Positions 13,362 to 24,166 are shown, counted from the first letter of the stretch. The stretch: 64,000 nt of DNA from Leptodactylus fallax (GCA_947044405.1 CAMRHE010000207.1:221001-285000), one strand, 5' to 3'. Translations and numbers: made by a program. Notes: generated from the letters alone by a model not told the origin.

Positions 13362-13520
13362 ACATGCCTCACAGGGAAACGACAGGTTAAATCTCTGAGA
13401 CAACTTTTTGAACCCCCCCCCCAAAACAACGAACAACTTCAACATGTGACCCCGAGGTTGAGGAGCCCAGACCACCCAGAGGAGATTCAAATAGGAGAAC
13501 AACGCAATTGGCACCTAAAA
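12550..13520 (-). pseudogene. Tc1 transposase relic (gamma)
   Basis: Minus-strand pieces show the end of the catalytic domain: LRRGWIFQQDNDPKH near 12900 with the second catalytic Asp, NIID... near 12815 where the catalytic Glu is expected but GAC (Asp) is read next to a deletion, then DNLKRAVHARRPSNL and a C-terminal tail. The upstream half (first Asp and DNA-binding domain) lies in the corrupted stretch and cannot be followed in any frame, though scraps such as the HAL/GLCGQ block at 13050-13075 fit the family. Not functional. Confidence 0.82.
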
Positions 13521-13800
13521 CCCTCATGATTGGAACACCGGCATGAAGTTCAAAGCTCAGGAGGACAAAACCAATTTGGCTCAGTAAGTCAGAAAAAGAG
13601 AGGATACAAACAATAAAATGATAAGGGTACCCAAATTTTTGCACCGGTCAAATTTTGGTTTAATGCATATTCACATAGACAAAAACCCATTTCAAACCGA
13701 AAAATAACTGGCCCACAGTTAATAAAAAAAACAAAATGAAAAGGGGGGTGCAAAAAACAAAAAAATAAAAAAAAAAAAAAAAAAAAAAAAAAAGGGGGCC
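13013..13800. other. Suspect consensus: homopolymers and dense indels
   Basis: Within one transposon the sequence changes from readable to erratic. There is A15 at about 13020, a run of 37 C at 13325-13361, C9 at 13411, and A27 at 13767-13793. Where family logic predicts T-runs or short words, bases are missing (for example in the CACCAAATTACAGTGG block). ORFs here code poly-Pro or poly-Gly and are artefacts. The simplest reading is a low-accuracy long-read consensus; true decay cannot be excluded. Confidence 0.65.
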
Positions 13801-14032
13801 CAAACTCATATGACTGTATGCTTGACATCAGATGTCTTGTAATTATCAGGTCAGGCAGAAGAATGAACACCCTAAAGAGGGTCTGTCTCCTTCATAACGC
13901 CCATGTAGTGGCAGCATATTACAGCTATAGCGCAACCACTGGCCAAAAAAAAAATTGGACCACTCGGCTAGTAGGAGAGCTCGGAATACACAAGACACCT
14001 AGGGGCAGATTTAATAAGCCCCTACACCAGTT

Positions 14033-14538
14033 TTAAAGGGGTATTCCCATGAACATAATCATATCCATATTTGTAGATAATTAAATGTTAAACATTTTTG
14101 CAAATATAAGTAGTTAAAAATTCTGCAGAGATTTAAAGATTTTCTCTAACCATCTTAGTGGTGACAGTCTGTTGTCTTGATCGGTTGCTAATGGATACGA
14201 CCACGAATGCAGAAACTTTCTATGGTCTGGGACTTGACTGGAATCCAGCTATGATTTTCTTATTGCAGCTGGGTTATCAGACAGGAACACTACATGTATC
14301 AGAAGATATCCTGGCCACAATAAGGAAATCATAGCTGATTTTCTGACCTTAGAAAGTTCCTGCATTCATGGTCATATCCACTGGCAACCTATCAAGACAA
14401 CAACTTGTGACCCCAAGATATTTAGAGAAAATCTATAAAACTCTGCAAAATGTTAAATTACTTATATTTGCAAAAATGTTTAACTTTTAATTATCTACAA
14501 ATTTAAAAATGGTTATGATCGTGGGAATACCCATCTAA
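14033..14538. repeat. TTAA fold-back MITE (T2/Kolobok-like), ~506 bp
   Basis: TTAA then AGGGGTATTCCCATGA at left; TCGTGGGAATACCC then (C)TAA at right. Arms of about 120 bases match when inverted, including TTTGCAAATATAAGTA / TACTTATATTTGCAAA. The end pattern fits TTAAAGGRR, described for T2 MITEs of Xenopus that belong to the Kolobok superfamily. Inserted in a sequence that begins GGGGCAGATTTAATAAG, itself a G-like repeat end. A one-arm relic of the same family lies at 17915-18013. Confidence 0.85.
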
Positions 14539-15012
14539 GGTGTAAAAAAAATCATGAAACTCAAGTTTGCAACTTTTTAAATGCCACTTGTAACAATAAA
14601 ACTTTGTAACTGGCCTTTTTCAATGCCCTTGGCGCTTTTGAAAAAGGGGCATGGCAAGGGTATGTTGTGGATGGATCCATCCAGATTTATCCTCATTTAG
14701 CCAGATTTCTGATGCCTGAAAACTACACCAGGTACTAGATGATGTATGAGGAGGTCTGCGTTTCATCATAAATTAGGAGTATTCTCCAGTGGCGCAGAGG
14801 TTATCCATACTGGCAAACAAAACACTCGTCTTGATAACTCCCCTTCAATGTTTAAGAGTCCGCTGTGTTCATGGAATAAGTCTTACCCCACCCCTCTCTC
14901 TTTGCCGCCCCTGTTTTCCTATGCAGTGACAGGCGGCTGTGTATACTGCATGTGCATAGACAGCAGCGTGGCAAGCACAAGGATGAAGATCTCGCTCTAT
15001 AAACTCAGGAAC

Positions 15013-15322
15013 TATGGGAGAGATTTATGAAGACTGTGCCAGGGGAGGATGTGCCTAGTGTTGAAATAAATGGGGCACCCTGTCTGCCAGGCTGTGCACC
15101 TAGACTGAAATCTACCCCAGCTTATAGCAATCTTCTGGCATAAATGATAATAAATTTGGTGGGGCTTATGGCCAAACCCCAGAAACATCCTCGCTATGCC
15201 CCTGGCATGTGATGCAATACCAGTGCGACAACTTTGTTTCAACTGTTATTTAAGCAGCCCAACGCAATGTTGCATTTTACGCCAGAAACTGTCATAAAAA
15301 ATTTAATAAATATCTCCCATAT
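15013..15322. repeat. MITE-like repeat with TATGGGAG ends (H type)
   Basis: Left TATGGGAGAGATTTATGAAG and right TTAATAAATATCTCCCATA are inverted repeats. Internal words GCCCCTGGCATG, TACGCCAGAAACTG and GGGGCTTATGGCC are of the G/H kind found at 47.1 and 55.1-55.5 kb. No coding. Confidence 0.6.
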
Positions 15323-15599
15323 TTCTCAAATATTCTTTCAGTGCTCCTACTAGCCAAACAACACAACATTTTTTTATTGCAGTAAGTTTATAGATTTGCT
15401 TTAAATCACATCCCCTTGCTGGGAGTGTCTGGGAAAGAACTTAAAAAATATGGTGGGGGTCCATCAGCAATTTTATCTTTCTACCGTAATATTCCTGGCC
15501 TGCCTAGACTATGGGCTATAGAGATGTGCAGTCACAACAGTAAGACTCCTTGCTAGAATGGAAGCCCTTAAAGAAACATATTGGGTCAGCTCTTTATTA

Positions 15600-16040
15600 A
15601 TGGGCACCTAGAGAATCTGCACAATCCCTAGAAATGACAGTTCTCCAGTCCTTTAATAAACTCCAGTTTGTTGCCCGTGTTATCTTAAATTGAGCCTCCG
15701 CTTCCATCGTTGTACTGTATTGTGAAGCAATTCCAGCACGCCTAAGCATTCTGCATCATTACATAAGGCTGACAAGCTGTTGTCCAACAATGAAAGTGGG
15801 AGCACAGGTTACGGCCAGCTCTTACAATGCAGCTAATTGATTCTTCAGCCGAGTCAAGGCTTTCTACTTCCCTATTTACAGGCTGCCTATTATGCAATAA
15901 ACAAGAAGATTTCTTCCTCCAATGTTCAGGTGCTTATCTTTAATGAGTTAAGAATCCAGCCAGCTTTCCTAAGGACTTGAGATCAATAAATGATTAAAGA
16001 CGATTTTTCATCTAGGCTTGTGTTTGACAATGGCAGGCAT
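15600..16040. other. Possible conserved non-coding element
   Basis: About 440 bases without repeat likeness to the rest of the window, balanced base composition and many homeodomain-type words: GCAGCTAATTGATTC, CAATAAATGATTAAAG, GCATTCTGCATCATTAC. No open frame. Such islands in gene deserts are often enhancers of developmental genes; this is inference from sequence style only. Confidence 0.3.
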
Positions 16041-16299
16041 AATTTTTGGCCTTGGTTTTGATGCACATATATTTCAGTGTAAAAGAAAGTAAGAGGCATT
16101 GATTCAATACAAGCTGTGTAAAAAAATCTTAGAACAACACAGAAAGAAGACAGACACGTGAAAAAAGGTTGGGGCTATAAGATGTGCAAATTTAGACCAT
16201 ACAAGCTGATGTGCCATTCCAGTGTCTAGCACCATATTTACATCTTACCTTGTGATCGGCACTGTGCCTGAATATACCCCAGGTTTTCCAGTCTGAAAA

Positions 16300-16535
16300 T
16301 ATTGATGCTCTATCCTAAGAATAGGTCCAGGTTGCTGCAGATCAACTCCTATTCTTTTGAAAAGGACCTAAGCTGCAGTAACTCAGTTTTGCCACTACAC
16401 GGAGAATGGCACTACTGATCTTTACCCCATTCTCTGTTTACCAGCAGCTAAAAACAGCTGATCGATGTAGTTTGCAGGTGTCAGACCCCAACAAATATGA
16501 TATAAATGACCTATCTTTAGGACAGGGTAAACTTA
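16300..16535. repeat. Frog fold-back fragment (GACCTATCC type)
   Basis: Left TATCCTAAGAATAGGTCCA and right GACCTATCTTTAGGACAGGG are inverted ends. Inside lies AACAGCTGATCGATG and GTGTCAGACCCCAACAAATA, landmarks of a common frog fold-back. Diverged. Confidence 0.5.
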
Positions 16536-16544
16536 GATTAGACA

Positions 16545-17093
16545 GTCTTAAACTGTGCCAGATTTATTAAAGTGTCTGTTGCTGTTTGATAAATCTATCG
16601 TATTCATAGACTGTCTAGTCTAACTTTAAACCTCCTATTAGTTGACTTAGTTTACGCCAGAAAAATACGCCAAATTTATTGAACCAAGCCCTTTCCACCA
16701 AACTACACCCTTTTCACTAAGCCACTCCCATTTGCTGTACAAGTCATAGAAGTGTCTAAAACACTTGAAAAATGTTTTTTGGCACAAATTCTGTCAGAAT
16801 TCTGGCATATTTTGCTTGGTAAATATCTTTCATTATTCTAAATGTTAGACTGCCCAGTCTAACATTACGCCACTTTGGTATTAGTTAGTAATTTGGGAAC
16901 ATTTTGGCATGACATCACAGCTTAAAGCTTGACACTTTTCAGACGGGCCATGCCCCCTTTCAAACAAATTGTAAAAGTTTCCGAAAAGTGTCTGAAACGC
17001 TTAATAAACTTGGTATGCAGCATGTTAGACACTTTTTTGACACAAATTATGACAGAATTCTGGTGCATTAGTAAATCTCTCCCACAGTATTAA
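16545..17093. repeat. Two adjacent G-type repeat copies
   Basis: The first copy runs about 16545-16835 (GACTGTCTAGTCTAAC, TTCTGGCATATTTTGCTTGG) and the second about 16846-17093 (TTAGACTGCCCAGTCTAAC, ATGACAGAATTCTGGTGCAT, TAAATCTCTCCCAC). Both carry GTGTCTRAAACRCTT and GCACAAATT-like blocks in the same order, so they are head-to-tail. Confidence 0.6.
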
Positions 17094-17914
17094 TCTTGTG
17101 GCTAAAAAACAAAAAAATGTACACAATATAATGATATTATTCTGAAAATTAAAACCCCCCTTTTAACCTTTCATTTAGGTGTGAAAACTACGACTTGTAG
17201 GGAATGGGCATATTAGTTGTCATACTGCAGACTCTAAACAATTGAGGCAAGATACTTGCATATGAGCTTGTAGTCCCTGTAGGTATCCACAATGCAGACA
17301 GTCTGGAAGAAATACTCATGATGCTAAAGGACCCTTTACAGTGATTTAATACACTCTTTCTGTCTTAGGCTATTATGCAGCAAGGAGCTGTCAGGCAGTA
17401 ATGAATCTGTCAGTTCTGACCTTAAGACCACCATTGATCAGCAGTGCCTTGCACAAAGACAACTGTCTACATCAGTTTCACATACTAAATGAATCTTTTA
17501 CTTTAGTAGCAACAAGGAACATTTTCGATGATACATGACAATATTCTTGAGTTATACAAATGTCATTTGCTATACCGTGTGGTTCCAAAAAGAGGACAAC
17601 ATATACAAAGTAAAGGAAGGACACATGTCATGTATTTCAGGTCTTTCGTTCCTTGTCCATATTTGATGTCACTTTCTGATTTTTAAGCTCATCTATTTTT
17701 CTCATTTTATCTTGCTCTCACACCTTGTGTTAAGTTATATTTGTGATCTTTTTTTTTTGCTAACTTGTTACTTTTTGACATTAAATGACTGAATAAAAAG
17801 CCATTTTGGTATTACTCTTATATAATACATCATATCATGAACCACCACATGGTTGCTTACGATGTATACAGAATTTACATTTTTAATTTATGGATCTCAC
17901 TAAAGTGTTATTTT

Positions 17915-18013
17915 TAAGGTTTTCCCATGAATATAACCATATTTAAGTTTGGGGACAATCAAAAGTTAAATATTTTTGCAAATATAAATAAAAATTTTGC
18001 AGAGTTTTAACGC
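17915..18013. repeat. One-arm relic of the 14033-14538 fold-back family
   Basis: The order GGTTTTCCCATGAATATAAC, AATATTTTTGCAAATATAAAT, TTTTGCAGAGTTTTAA follows the left arm of 14033-14538. The other arm is missing. Confidence 0.6.
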
Positions 18014-18036
18014 ATTGGTTTATGTTCGCTGTGTTA

Positions 18037-18205
18037 GGCTAAGGCCCTACGTTGCAGGAAAGCTTATTTTTTGTTGAAGATTTTGCTGCGGGTTTTGAGC
18101 CAAAGCCAGGAATGAATTTAGCAGAAGGGAGAAGTATAAGAACTTCCTATATATGTCCTATTGCTGGACACTCACTGGAAAGAAAGTCACTGGCAAAAAC
18201 AGATG
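18037..18205. repeat. MITE family B, partial copy 1
   Basis: Starts GGCTAAGGCCCTACGTTGCA and keeps TTGTTGAAGATTTTGCTGCG and TTTGAGCCAAAGCCAGGA; the right arm is lost. Full structure is seen at 44457-44681. The 78-codon ORF across it is chance. Confidence 0.65.
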
Positions 18206-18460
18206 GTAAATCAGATGTAGATTTGAGGATTATCAGAGTTTATAGAACACTTGTTAGAACTCAGAATAGATTGACAATGCTGTTTTAATTTTTATTGGTT
18301 ATTCTTAATTTCTGTAATTTCTTTTAAAAATCAAAAAATTATTTTAAAAAATTTTTAAAAAAACAAAAAAAACCTATGAATAGCTATCCAATGTAATTAT
18401 AAGGACCCATCAAGGCATTCGAGGGGAAAAGAATTGCGGAAGTCTAATTTGAGCTTACTC

Positions 18461-18729
18461 TAGGTTCACACTAGTGTTCGGCTTTCTGTTATTGAGGTCT
18501 GCTTGGGGACCCGAAGAATGGAAACCTAATCTGCTTAAAAAGCGGTTACCTGCGGAAACCCACAGACCCCATAGACTATAACGGGGTCCCCCGTGTTACC
18601 GCCAGGTTTTAGCCCCAAAAGATGTGGAGAGAAAAGTCCTGCTTCAGGACTTTTCTCTCTGCATTTTTCAAGCGGAATGGGGGACGGAGACCCCCAACAG
18701 AGACCGAGCGCTAGTGTGAACCCTGCCTT
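18461..18729. repeat. MITE family A, copy 3
   Basis: TAGGTTCACACTAGTG at left and CTAGTGTGAACCCTGCC at right, each with TTA next to it (TTAC before, TTAA after), which fits a 3-bp TTA target duplication. Internal GACTATAACGGGGTC and a hairpin AGTCCTGC/TTCAGGACTTTTCTC are present. About 265 bases, well preserved. Confidence 0.8.
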
Positions 18730-19228
18730 AAAAGGACAATGGAAGAGAAATTGAAGAGTTAAAATGGCTGAAAGAGAAGTAAGAAAGTAGTGAGTGAAAA
18801 ATAGAAAAGAAAGTGCGATAGGAGGGGAGGAAAGGAAGGAGAATTGGTGGGGGAAATAAATACACCCATCAGTAGTGATATTTATGGAGTCTAATCAGAT
18901 GGTTGTAATAGGTAATTTAACATGAATATGTGCATTGAAATTTGATGTTTCTATATTTAAAAGAATAAATGGGATTTTCTGTTTCACCATGTACAAAGGC
19001 AGCCTTCTCTTGACTTCAGAAAAAAAAGGTTATCATTCCAGTATTATTGTAAAAAATTTGGGATAGTTGCATTAGTACGCTATGTGCTGTAATAATGTTA
19101 TTACTGCACCCCTCCATTTACCTGTGACTATACAACTGGTACTCCTGAAACACTAATATGCCAGATTGTGAATACCCAAATTTCTTACATGGGTAGCTGA
19201 GAACTGAATTGTTCCTTTTGCTGTAGAA

Positions 19229-20131
19229 CAGTGTTTTCCAAACTTTCTGAAAGCAGGGCCTTCCTTTCAGCAAGACTTTCATTCTGGACCCTTACTACCA
19301 TACATTTGGCAAAAAATAAAATAAAATCAGCTTTATTCCACCTCTATTATCCTTTTCAGTTGCACACTGCCTCTATTCTGCTTATTCTTTCTGTACACAC
19401 ACATTACACACACAGCTCTAATGCCTCCATGTTCTTGTCTACACATAGCTCTGCTTCCTCCACATTTTCTACATACACAGCTCTGTCTCCATGTTCTCCA
19501 CACTAACAGCTAGCACACTGCACACACAGCAGTGTTGTGCAGTGCACAGATAACTCTGCTAGGTCAATGTTACATCCACAATTCTGCTACTTTCATGATT
19601 CCTCCCTCCATAAAGCCTTCTACCTTCATACACTCAGCTTTACTACATCCATTTTCCCTCCTAACACTCAGCTCTGCTACATACATATTTCATCCACACA
19701 TTTCAGCCTTGTTATATTCACTTTAACCCCACACTCAAATCTTCTACCTTCATTTTTTACCACACATTCAGCACTGCTAACCTACATTACCCCCACACAC
19801 TCAGCTCTGCTACCTTCCCATTTCCCTCAATACACTCAGCTCTGTCACATCTATTTTACCCCCACACTCATTTAGCACTGCTATCTCTAGGTTCTTCCCC
19901 TACAGGCAGCTCTGGACAACTTTTACACACAGAGCTATTGCACAAGCTCTACACCTGCATGTAACTGGTCATCAAAGGTTCTTTTACAGGACTACACAAT
20001 GCCAACAATTAATACTGCCAGCGGCTTGCAGTACTGCAATGTAAAAGAAGTTTGTCAACTTGGCTCATAACCCCCTGGAGATGTTTACATGATTCCCCAG
20101 GGTGTTGCAACCTACAGTTTGGGAAACAGGG
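19229..20131. mobile_element. Non-autonomous hAT element, 903 bp
   Basis: Left tip CAGTGTTTTCCAAACTTT and right tip AGTTTGGGAAACAGGG are imperfect inverted repeats of about 17 bases. The 8-bp sequence CTGTAGAA flanks both sides exactly (19221-19228 and 20132-20139), the target length of hAT transposons. No transposase is encoded; the ORFs inside are translations of a pyrimidine-rich repeat. It must have been moved by a relative elsewhere in the genome. Confidence 0.88.
19370..19930. repeat. Irregular C/T-rich minisatellite inside the hAT element
   Basis: Degenerate units of about 35-45 bases around CACACTCAGCTCTGCTAC, followed by CATTTTCC-like or CATGTTCTCC-like words, recur roughly a dozen times (near 19417, 19447, 19510, 19640, 19670, 19800, 19830, 19865). 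G is scarce on this strand. Confidence 0.7.
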
Positions 20132-20139
20132 CTGTAGAA

Positions 20140-21040
20140 TATTGTTGCTCCCTATTACTACTAGAAGTTTTATTGTTGCATTTCTTTTTGGTTGCAGAGA
20201 CTAAACACTGTTGCATTATTGTTCCCTATGGCTTAAAGTAGTTAAATATAGTTAAGATTAAGACCCTGATTCTTGTTATTATAAGAACCAGTCAACTCGA
20301 TGACTGCCACAGGTGATATCTGAGAAGAGAAGGAGTCTCCCTCACCCCATGTATGCCATTGAAGACTTTATTGTGTGTATTTTCTTGATAGCATTATTTT
20401 CATGTTTCTATTGTGTCTTTCTGAAGAGTTGCACAGTAAAACCAGTTGTCAGACAAATCTGTTGCCAGAATCGCACACCATTACACCTGCAATACACTAT
20501 TGCACTGATTATGTGTTGCTATATGGCTTTGCATTAACACAATACCATATGGTGAATAAACCATTACAATGTTGTTTTCAGTTAGGATACCTTGTACTAC
20601 TGCAGCTCAATGTGATTAAATCATTGTAATGTGCATGTAAATGAGGTATCTACAAGTATTAGGTGTGAAATTACCACCTGCCATGTTTATACTGTAATTA
20701 CTATGACATCAACTAAACATTCACTGGTTGTCCTTCTACCTTTTTCAAAGGCATGTATGTGTATGCCTATGTACTCTGCATTATATATGTTCCTTTTTTG
20801 TGATTTGCGTGGTCCAGTTGTAGGATTTCATGGTCCTTTAATGAAGACTATTCATTATCAAAGGAAAGTCCTACAGTAATGACATCTACGTTCATGTATA
20901 TAATGATAATGCTTTAGAATGTAATATAGTAAGACTGGTACAGTATTCGCTTTGTTTGAACATTGGACAGTACAAGGCTATGGGAGAGTGTATCTATGGG
21001 AGAGTGAGCGATGATGTTGAGGTGTGACAGTGAAGGGATA
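20140..21040. other. Non-coding stretch, no assigned element
   Basis: Short ORFs (74-84 codons at 20313, 20375, 20631) lack recognisable features. No repeat pair or RNA gene seen. Between 21150 and 21476 the sequence is also unassigned; AATAAACCTTGTAAG at 21459 could be a polyadenylation signal of an old retroelement, but nothing else supports that. Confidence 0.3.
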
Positions 21041-21043
21041 ACA

Positions 21044-21150
21044 GTGATATCTCTAGCACTGGGGCAAAGTGCTGAATTCAGTGCACTGTCAGCTTTCTAG
21101 CGGTATATAATACCACCAAAGTCAGAGGACATGAAAGCAGTCAGAGAGTT
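21044..21150. repeat. D family fragment (one arm)
   Basis: GTGCTGAATTCAGTGCACTG, CAGCTTTCTAGCGGTATATA and GAGGACATGAAAG match the right arm of the D element at 58156-58437 in order. Confidence 0.65.
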
Positions 21151-21473
21151 GCTAGCTTGAGTGAGTTGCAGCTAGTAAGAGGCAGTTTGGTGACAGAAAA
21201 TATATCATAAGACAGGCTGCCCTACTCCATTGGGCCCCTGAATCCACACAGAAATTGACCTTATGTTGCTCATCTTCACACCTAACCAATGAAGACCTCC
21301 ATCATGACTAAAGCATGTCCTATATTTTCCCAGTAGTGGCAGTTTTGCAAGGAACAAGTGTTTGCCCCGGGAGAGGACTTGCAGCCCAGGTCACCTACCA
21401 CAGAAAAGGATCAGAGGTCTAGAGGAGGGAGTGAGGAGCAAATGCTACTCCTTTGTGTAATAAACCTTGTAAG

Positions 21474-21961
21474 TGGATATCGGCGTTTGTAGTTTCACCG
21501 TTCACCATCAGAAGGACGTTTCTGACAGTCTAGCTGCGCTGTGAGGAACGCCCTCCCTGACGGTATTCCTCCATAGCACTGTACTGGGGGGGGGGGGGCG
21601 TTCCTTACAGCTCAGCGTCATCACAAGGCTGTAAGGAACGCCCCCTCTCTCTGTACTCGCCTATAGCCCTGTACTGTCAGAGGGGGCGTTCCTTACAGCG
21701 CAGTGATGACACTGAGCTGTGAGGAACGCCCCCCCCAGTACAAGTCTATGGGCGAGTACAGTCAGGAGGGCACTCCTCACAGCGCAGCTAGACTGTCAGG
21801 AATGCCCTTCTGATGGTGAACGGTGAAACTACGACCCCCGATATCTCCAGCCCCGGGGCACATACCGGGAAAGCCAGCAGTGCGCTGAATTCAGCGCTCT
21901 GTCGGTTTTCTAGCGGTATGTAAAACAGCATATACATGAGGACGTGAAAGGTTCTCTTTAA
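21474..21961. repeat. D family variant with large internal palindrome
   Basis: 21474-21846 is a near-palindrome: GATATCGGCGTTTGTAGTTT at its left tip pairs with GAAACTACGACCCCCGATATC-like sequence at its right tip, and the centre (about 21660) holds alternating GGGGGCGTTCCTTACAG modules in both orientations plus a G13 run at 21586-21598. To the right the usual D right arm follows (CCGGGGCACATACCGGGAAA, TTTCTAGCGGTATGTAAAAC) and ends GTTCTCTTTAA, a TTAA target. The normal D left end is missing. Confidence 0.7.
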
Positions 21962-22849
21962 GAGACTGTGACTCCATGTTGTGTGACTGGATCTGTAATC
22001 GTTTGATTGGGGTGAGATATACTTGTAAAATTGCCACTGGTCTCCTGCCTTACATCAAGGGCACCCCAACTTCCAACAGCCAGGAGACCATCACCAGGGC
22101 ATGCCTCAAGGGAACTATCACCACCATCATCCACACCAGTGCACTCCCCTCATCATTGTGCCACCCTAGGGCCTGCAGGAGGTTTTGGAGAGAAACACAT
22201 AGTAGACTTCACTATTATATAGGGAGAGGCATCAAGAAAAAATGTATGGTATGCTTTATACTTTTTTTTAAACATGAATTCCCATAGGTGATAGATGCCA
22301 CTGTATAGAACCCATTATAGGCATCTGCATGATGTATCCCCCTTTACCTTTTCTCTTGGCTTGACATGCCCAGATATTTGTAACACAAGATGACTAGCTT
22401 TACAAGACAATACTGTTTATATCAAAAAGTAAAATCCTTTACTTGTCTACATATGGCTGCCTATTGCTTATTTTGTCAATTGAAGACTTACCGGGTTTTG
22501 TTAGCATGTATTGTATTCACAACCGAATTTCAAATGTTGTAATTATAAGGTAAAAATGGACATATCTGTAAGATCCACACTCTTTCTTAGTGTATACTGT
22601 AGCCAGACACAGCAGACACAGTGTGAAAGGTGCTTACTGTAGTGCTGGCAACTTCTTCATGTACTGTAGTGGCGCAACTAAGGTCTTTTTGGTCCAGGTG
22701 CAAACTTTGACCAGGCACCCTACCCCCTCCCTACAGCGTATTATTGATAGTGATGGTTATGGGTGCTACAGCGGTATCTCAGATACTTGAAAGGGATACA
22801 ACTATAGTACCCACAACTACGGTTATCAAGCATATGGTGATTTAGCAGC

Positions 22850-23015
22850 ACAGTGCCTGGCATTCAAACAATACTGGGAGCTATGTGTTTTGGTAAACAT
22901 CTGATCGCTTGGGCCCTAACAGTCTAAGAGACCAGTGGGGGTTCAACACCCAGGACCCCTGCTGATCAGCTGTTTGAAGGTATTGTGGTACTTTTGTGGC
23001 GCTGTGACCCCTTCA
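22850..23015. repeat. Frog fold-back fragment (CAGCTGATC type)
   Basis: GGGGGTTCAACACCCAGGAC, CTGATCAGCTGTTTGAAG and GTGGCGCTGTGACCCC are landmarks shared with the 16300 element. One arm only. Confidence 0.45.
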
Positions 23016-23173
23016 CTATTTACATTGCACCGTATCTGTTTTATAATGACTGTGCAATATAATTACAGTCGGTAATAATAGTGCATGGCTACTGTAAAAC
23101 AGATGTGCGATGTGAATAGTAAAGGGGCCCCACACAGTATAATATGCCCTCAGTGGCCCCACACAGTGTAATT

Positions 23174-23267
23174 GGCCCTGTGATTGGGCCTCAGTGGTCA
23201 CGTGGGGTGCTCTGATGTCATTACGTCCACGTGCCCCCACGTGACCACTGAGGCCCAATCACAGGCC
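23174..23267. repeat. Strong hairpin, 33-bp arms
   Basis: 23174-23207 and 23235-23267 are inverted copies (GCCTCAGTGGTCACGTGGGG against its complement) with one base difference and a 27-base loop. Each arm contains CACGTG. It is part of the CTGAGGCCCAATCA repeat seen at 3.4 and 32.4 kb. Confidence 0.75.
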
Positions 23268-23689
23268 CCAGCAGAGGCCCCTGGGGCCTGGGCCTCAGTC
23301 ACAGGCAGTAAGAGGATGGTTGGGAATGTCAGAAGCCCAGGAGAGGTGAGTATAAATATTTGTCATTTTAAATCACCTCCCCTGGGCCTGCTACTATTGG
23401 TAATAGGCATCTACAGACATCACATAATGCAGGACCCCTTTCTATTAGGGAGATGTATAGCGGTCAGAGAACCAGGTTTTCCCCGACCACTATCATAGCG
23501 CTATGGCGCCTGCCATCTCCAGCTGGCTGCGGGCCCCCTACCCCTCCGGGCTCGGTTGTGGTTGCAGGGGGTACCCCTGGTTGTAAGGATTTTACTAGTG
23601 GGATTTGTTGTAGATCTTGGAGATTTAATAGCTTAGCCTACTTCTAGACAAGTGGCATAGCAGAGAACTTGATATTGCAATGAGATACG

Positions 23690-24150
23690 TGTACATGCCA
23701 TGGATAAATTATTTTAATGTTAATTATCATATACAAATAAAAAGACAAATGGCCAGTAGTCTCACTTTTTAATCTCTCCTTCTACAAATCTTCTCTTGCT
23801 CGGTGGTTTTAATGGGCTCGATAACAATAATAGAATAATACTTCATACCAGTGTTCAATAAGTACATCCATATTTTTTATAATGAATTCCAGTTTGCAAA
23901 CTGCATGATGAATCACGGTAGTTTCTTTGGCCAGCATATGTTTTTTTACCTTACTGTGGAAAAAACTGCAAGGTCTGAAACAGCATTCTTGTCTGGAGCT
24001 GTAACTTAAAAAATGCTGAACAAGCGTCTTTTATTCTGTCCAGCTGCATGCAAGAATATAAAATAGAAAAAAAGTGGAGATAATCTGGCTGTTCAAATGA
24101 AACTGTGAATTTTCCTAAAAGCATAGAAATTTGGATGTTAAACATTTCTA
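23690..24150. other. Possible conserved non-coding element
   Basis: No likeness to the repeats of the window. Carries TAAATTATTTTAATGTTAAT, TTTGCAAACTGCATGATGAA and TCCAGCTGCATGCAAGAATA-type words. No open frame of note. Judged only by style. Confidence 0.25.
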
Positions 24151-24166
24151 AACTTCAGTATTAAAG

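Larger units (their letters stand above)
12409..13816 (-). mobile_element. Tc1/mariner element, gamma family
   Basis: Both tips are present and flanked by TA: CAGTCATATGAAAAAGTTTG on the left and CAAACTCATATGACTG on the right, with GGGCACCC close inside. A second inner motif, AATTTGACCGGTGCAAAAG at 12591, recurs inverted near 13635, giving an IR/DR layout. From about 12409 to 13010 the sequence reads like a normal old copy. From about 13013 to 13800 it is broken by homopolymers and many small indels (see separate entry). Length 1408 bases against about 1.6 kb for intact relatives of this group. Confidence 0.92.

Noticed and set aside
13152..13529. Proline-rich 125-codon ORF (and poly-Gly ORFs on the other strand)
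   Set aside because: Created by the C37 tract in the corrupted part of the gamma Tc1; not a gene.
19231..19875. Overlapping ORFs of 91-112 codons
   Set aside because: Translations of the C/T-rich minisatellite in the hAT element, open in several frames because stops are rare in that text.
21459..21464. AATAAA as the end of a real transcript
   Set aside because: Single hexamer in AT-rich DNA without an upstream ORF or other support.
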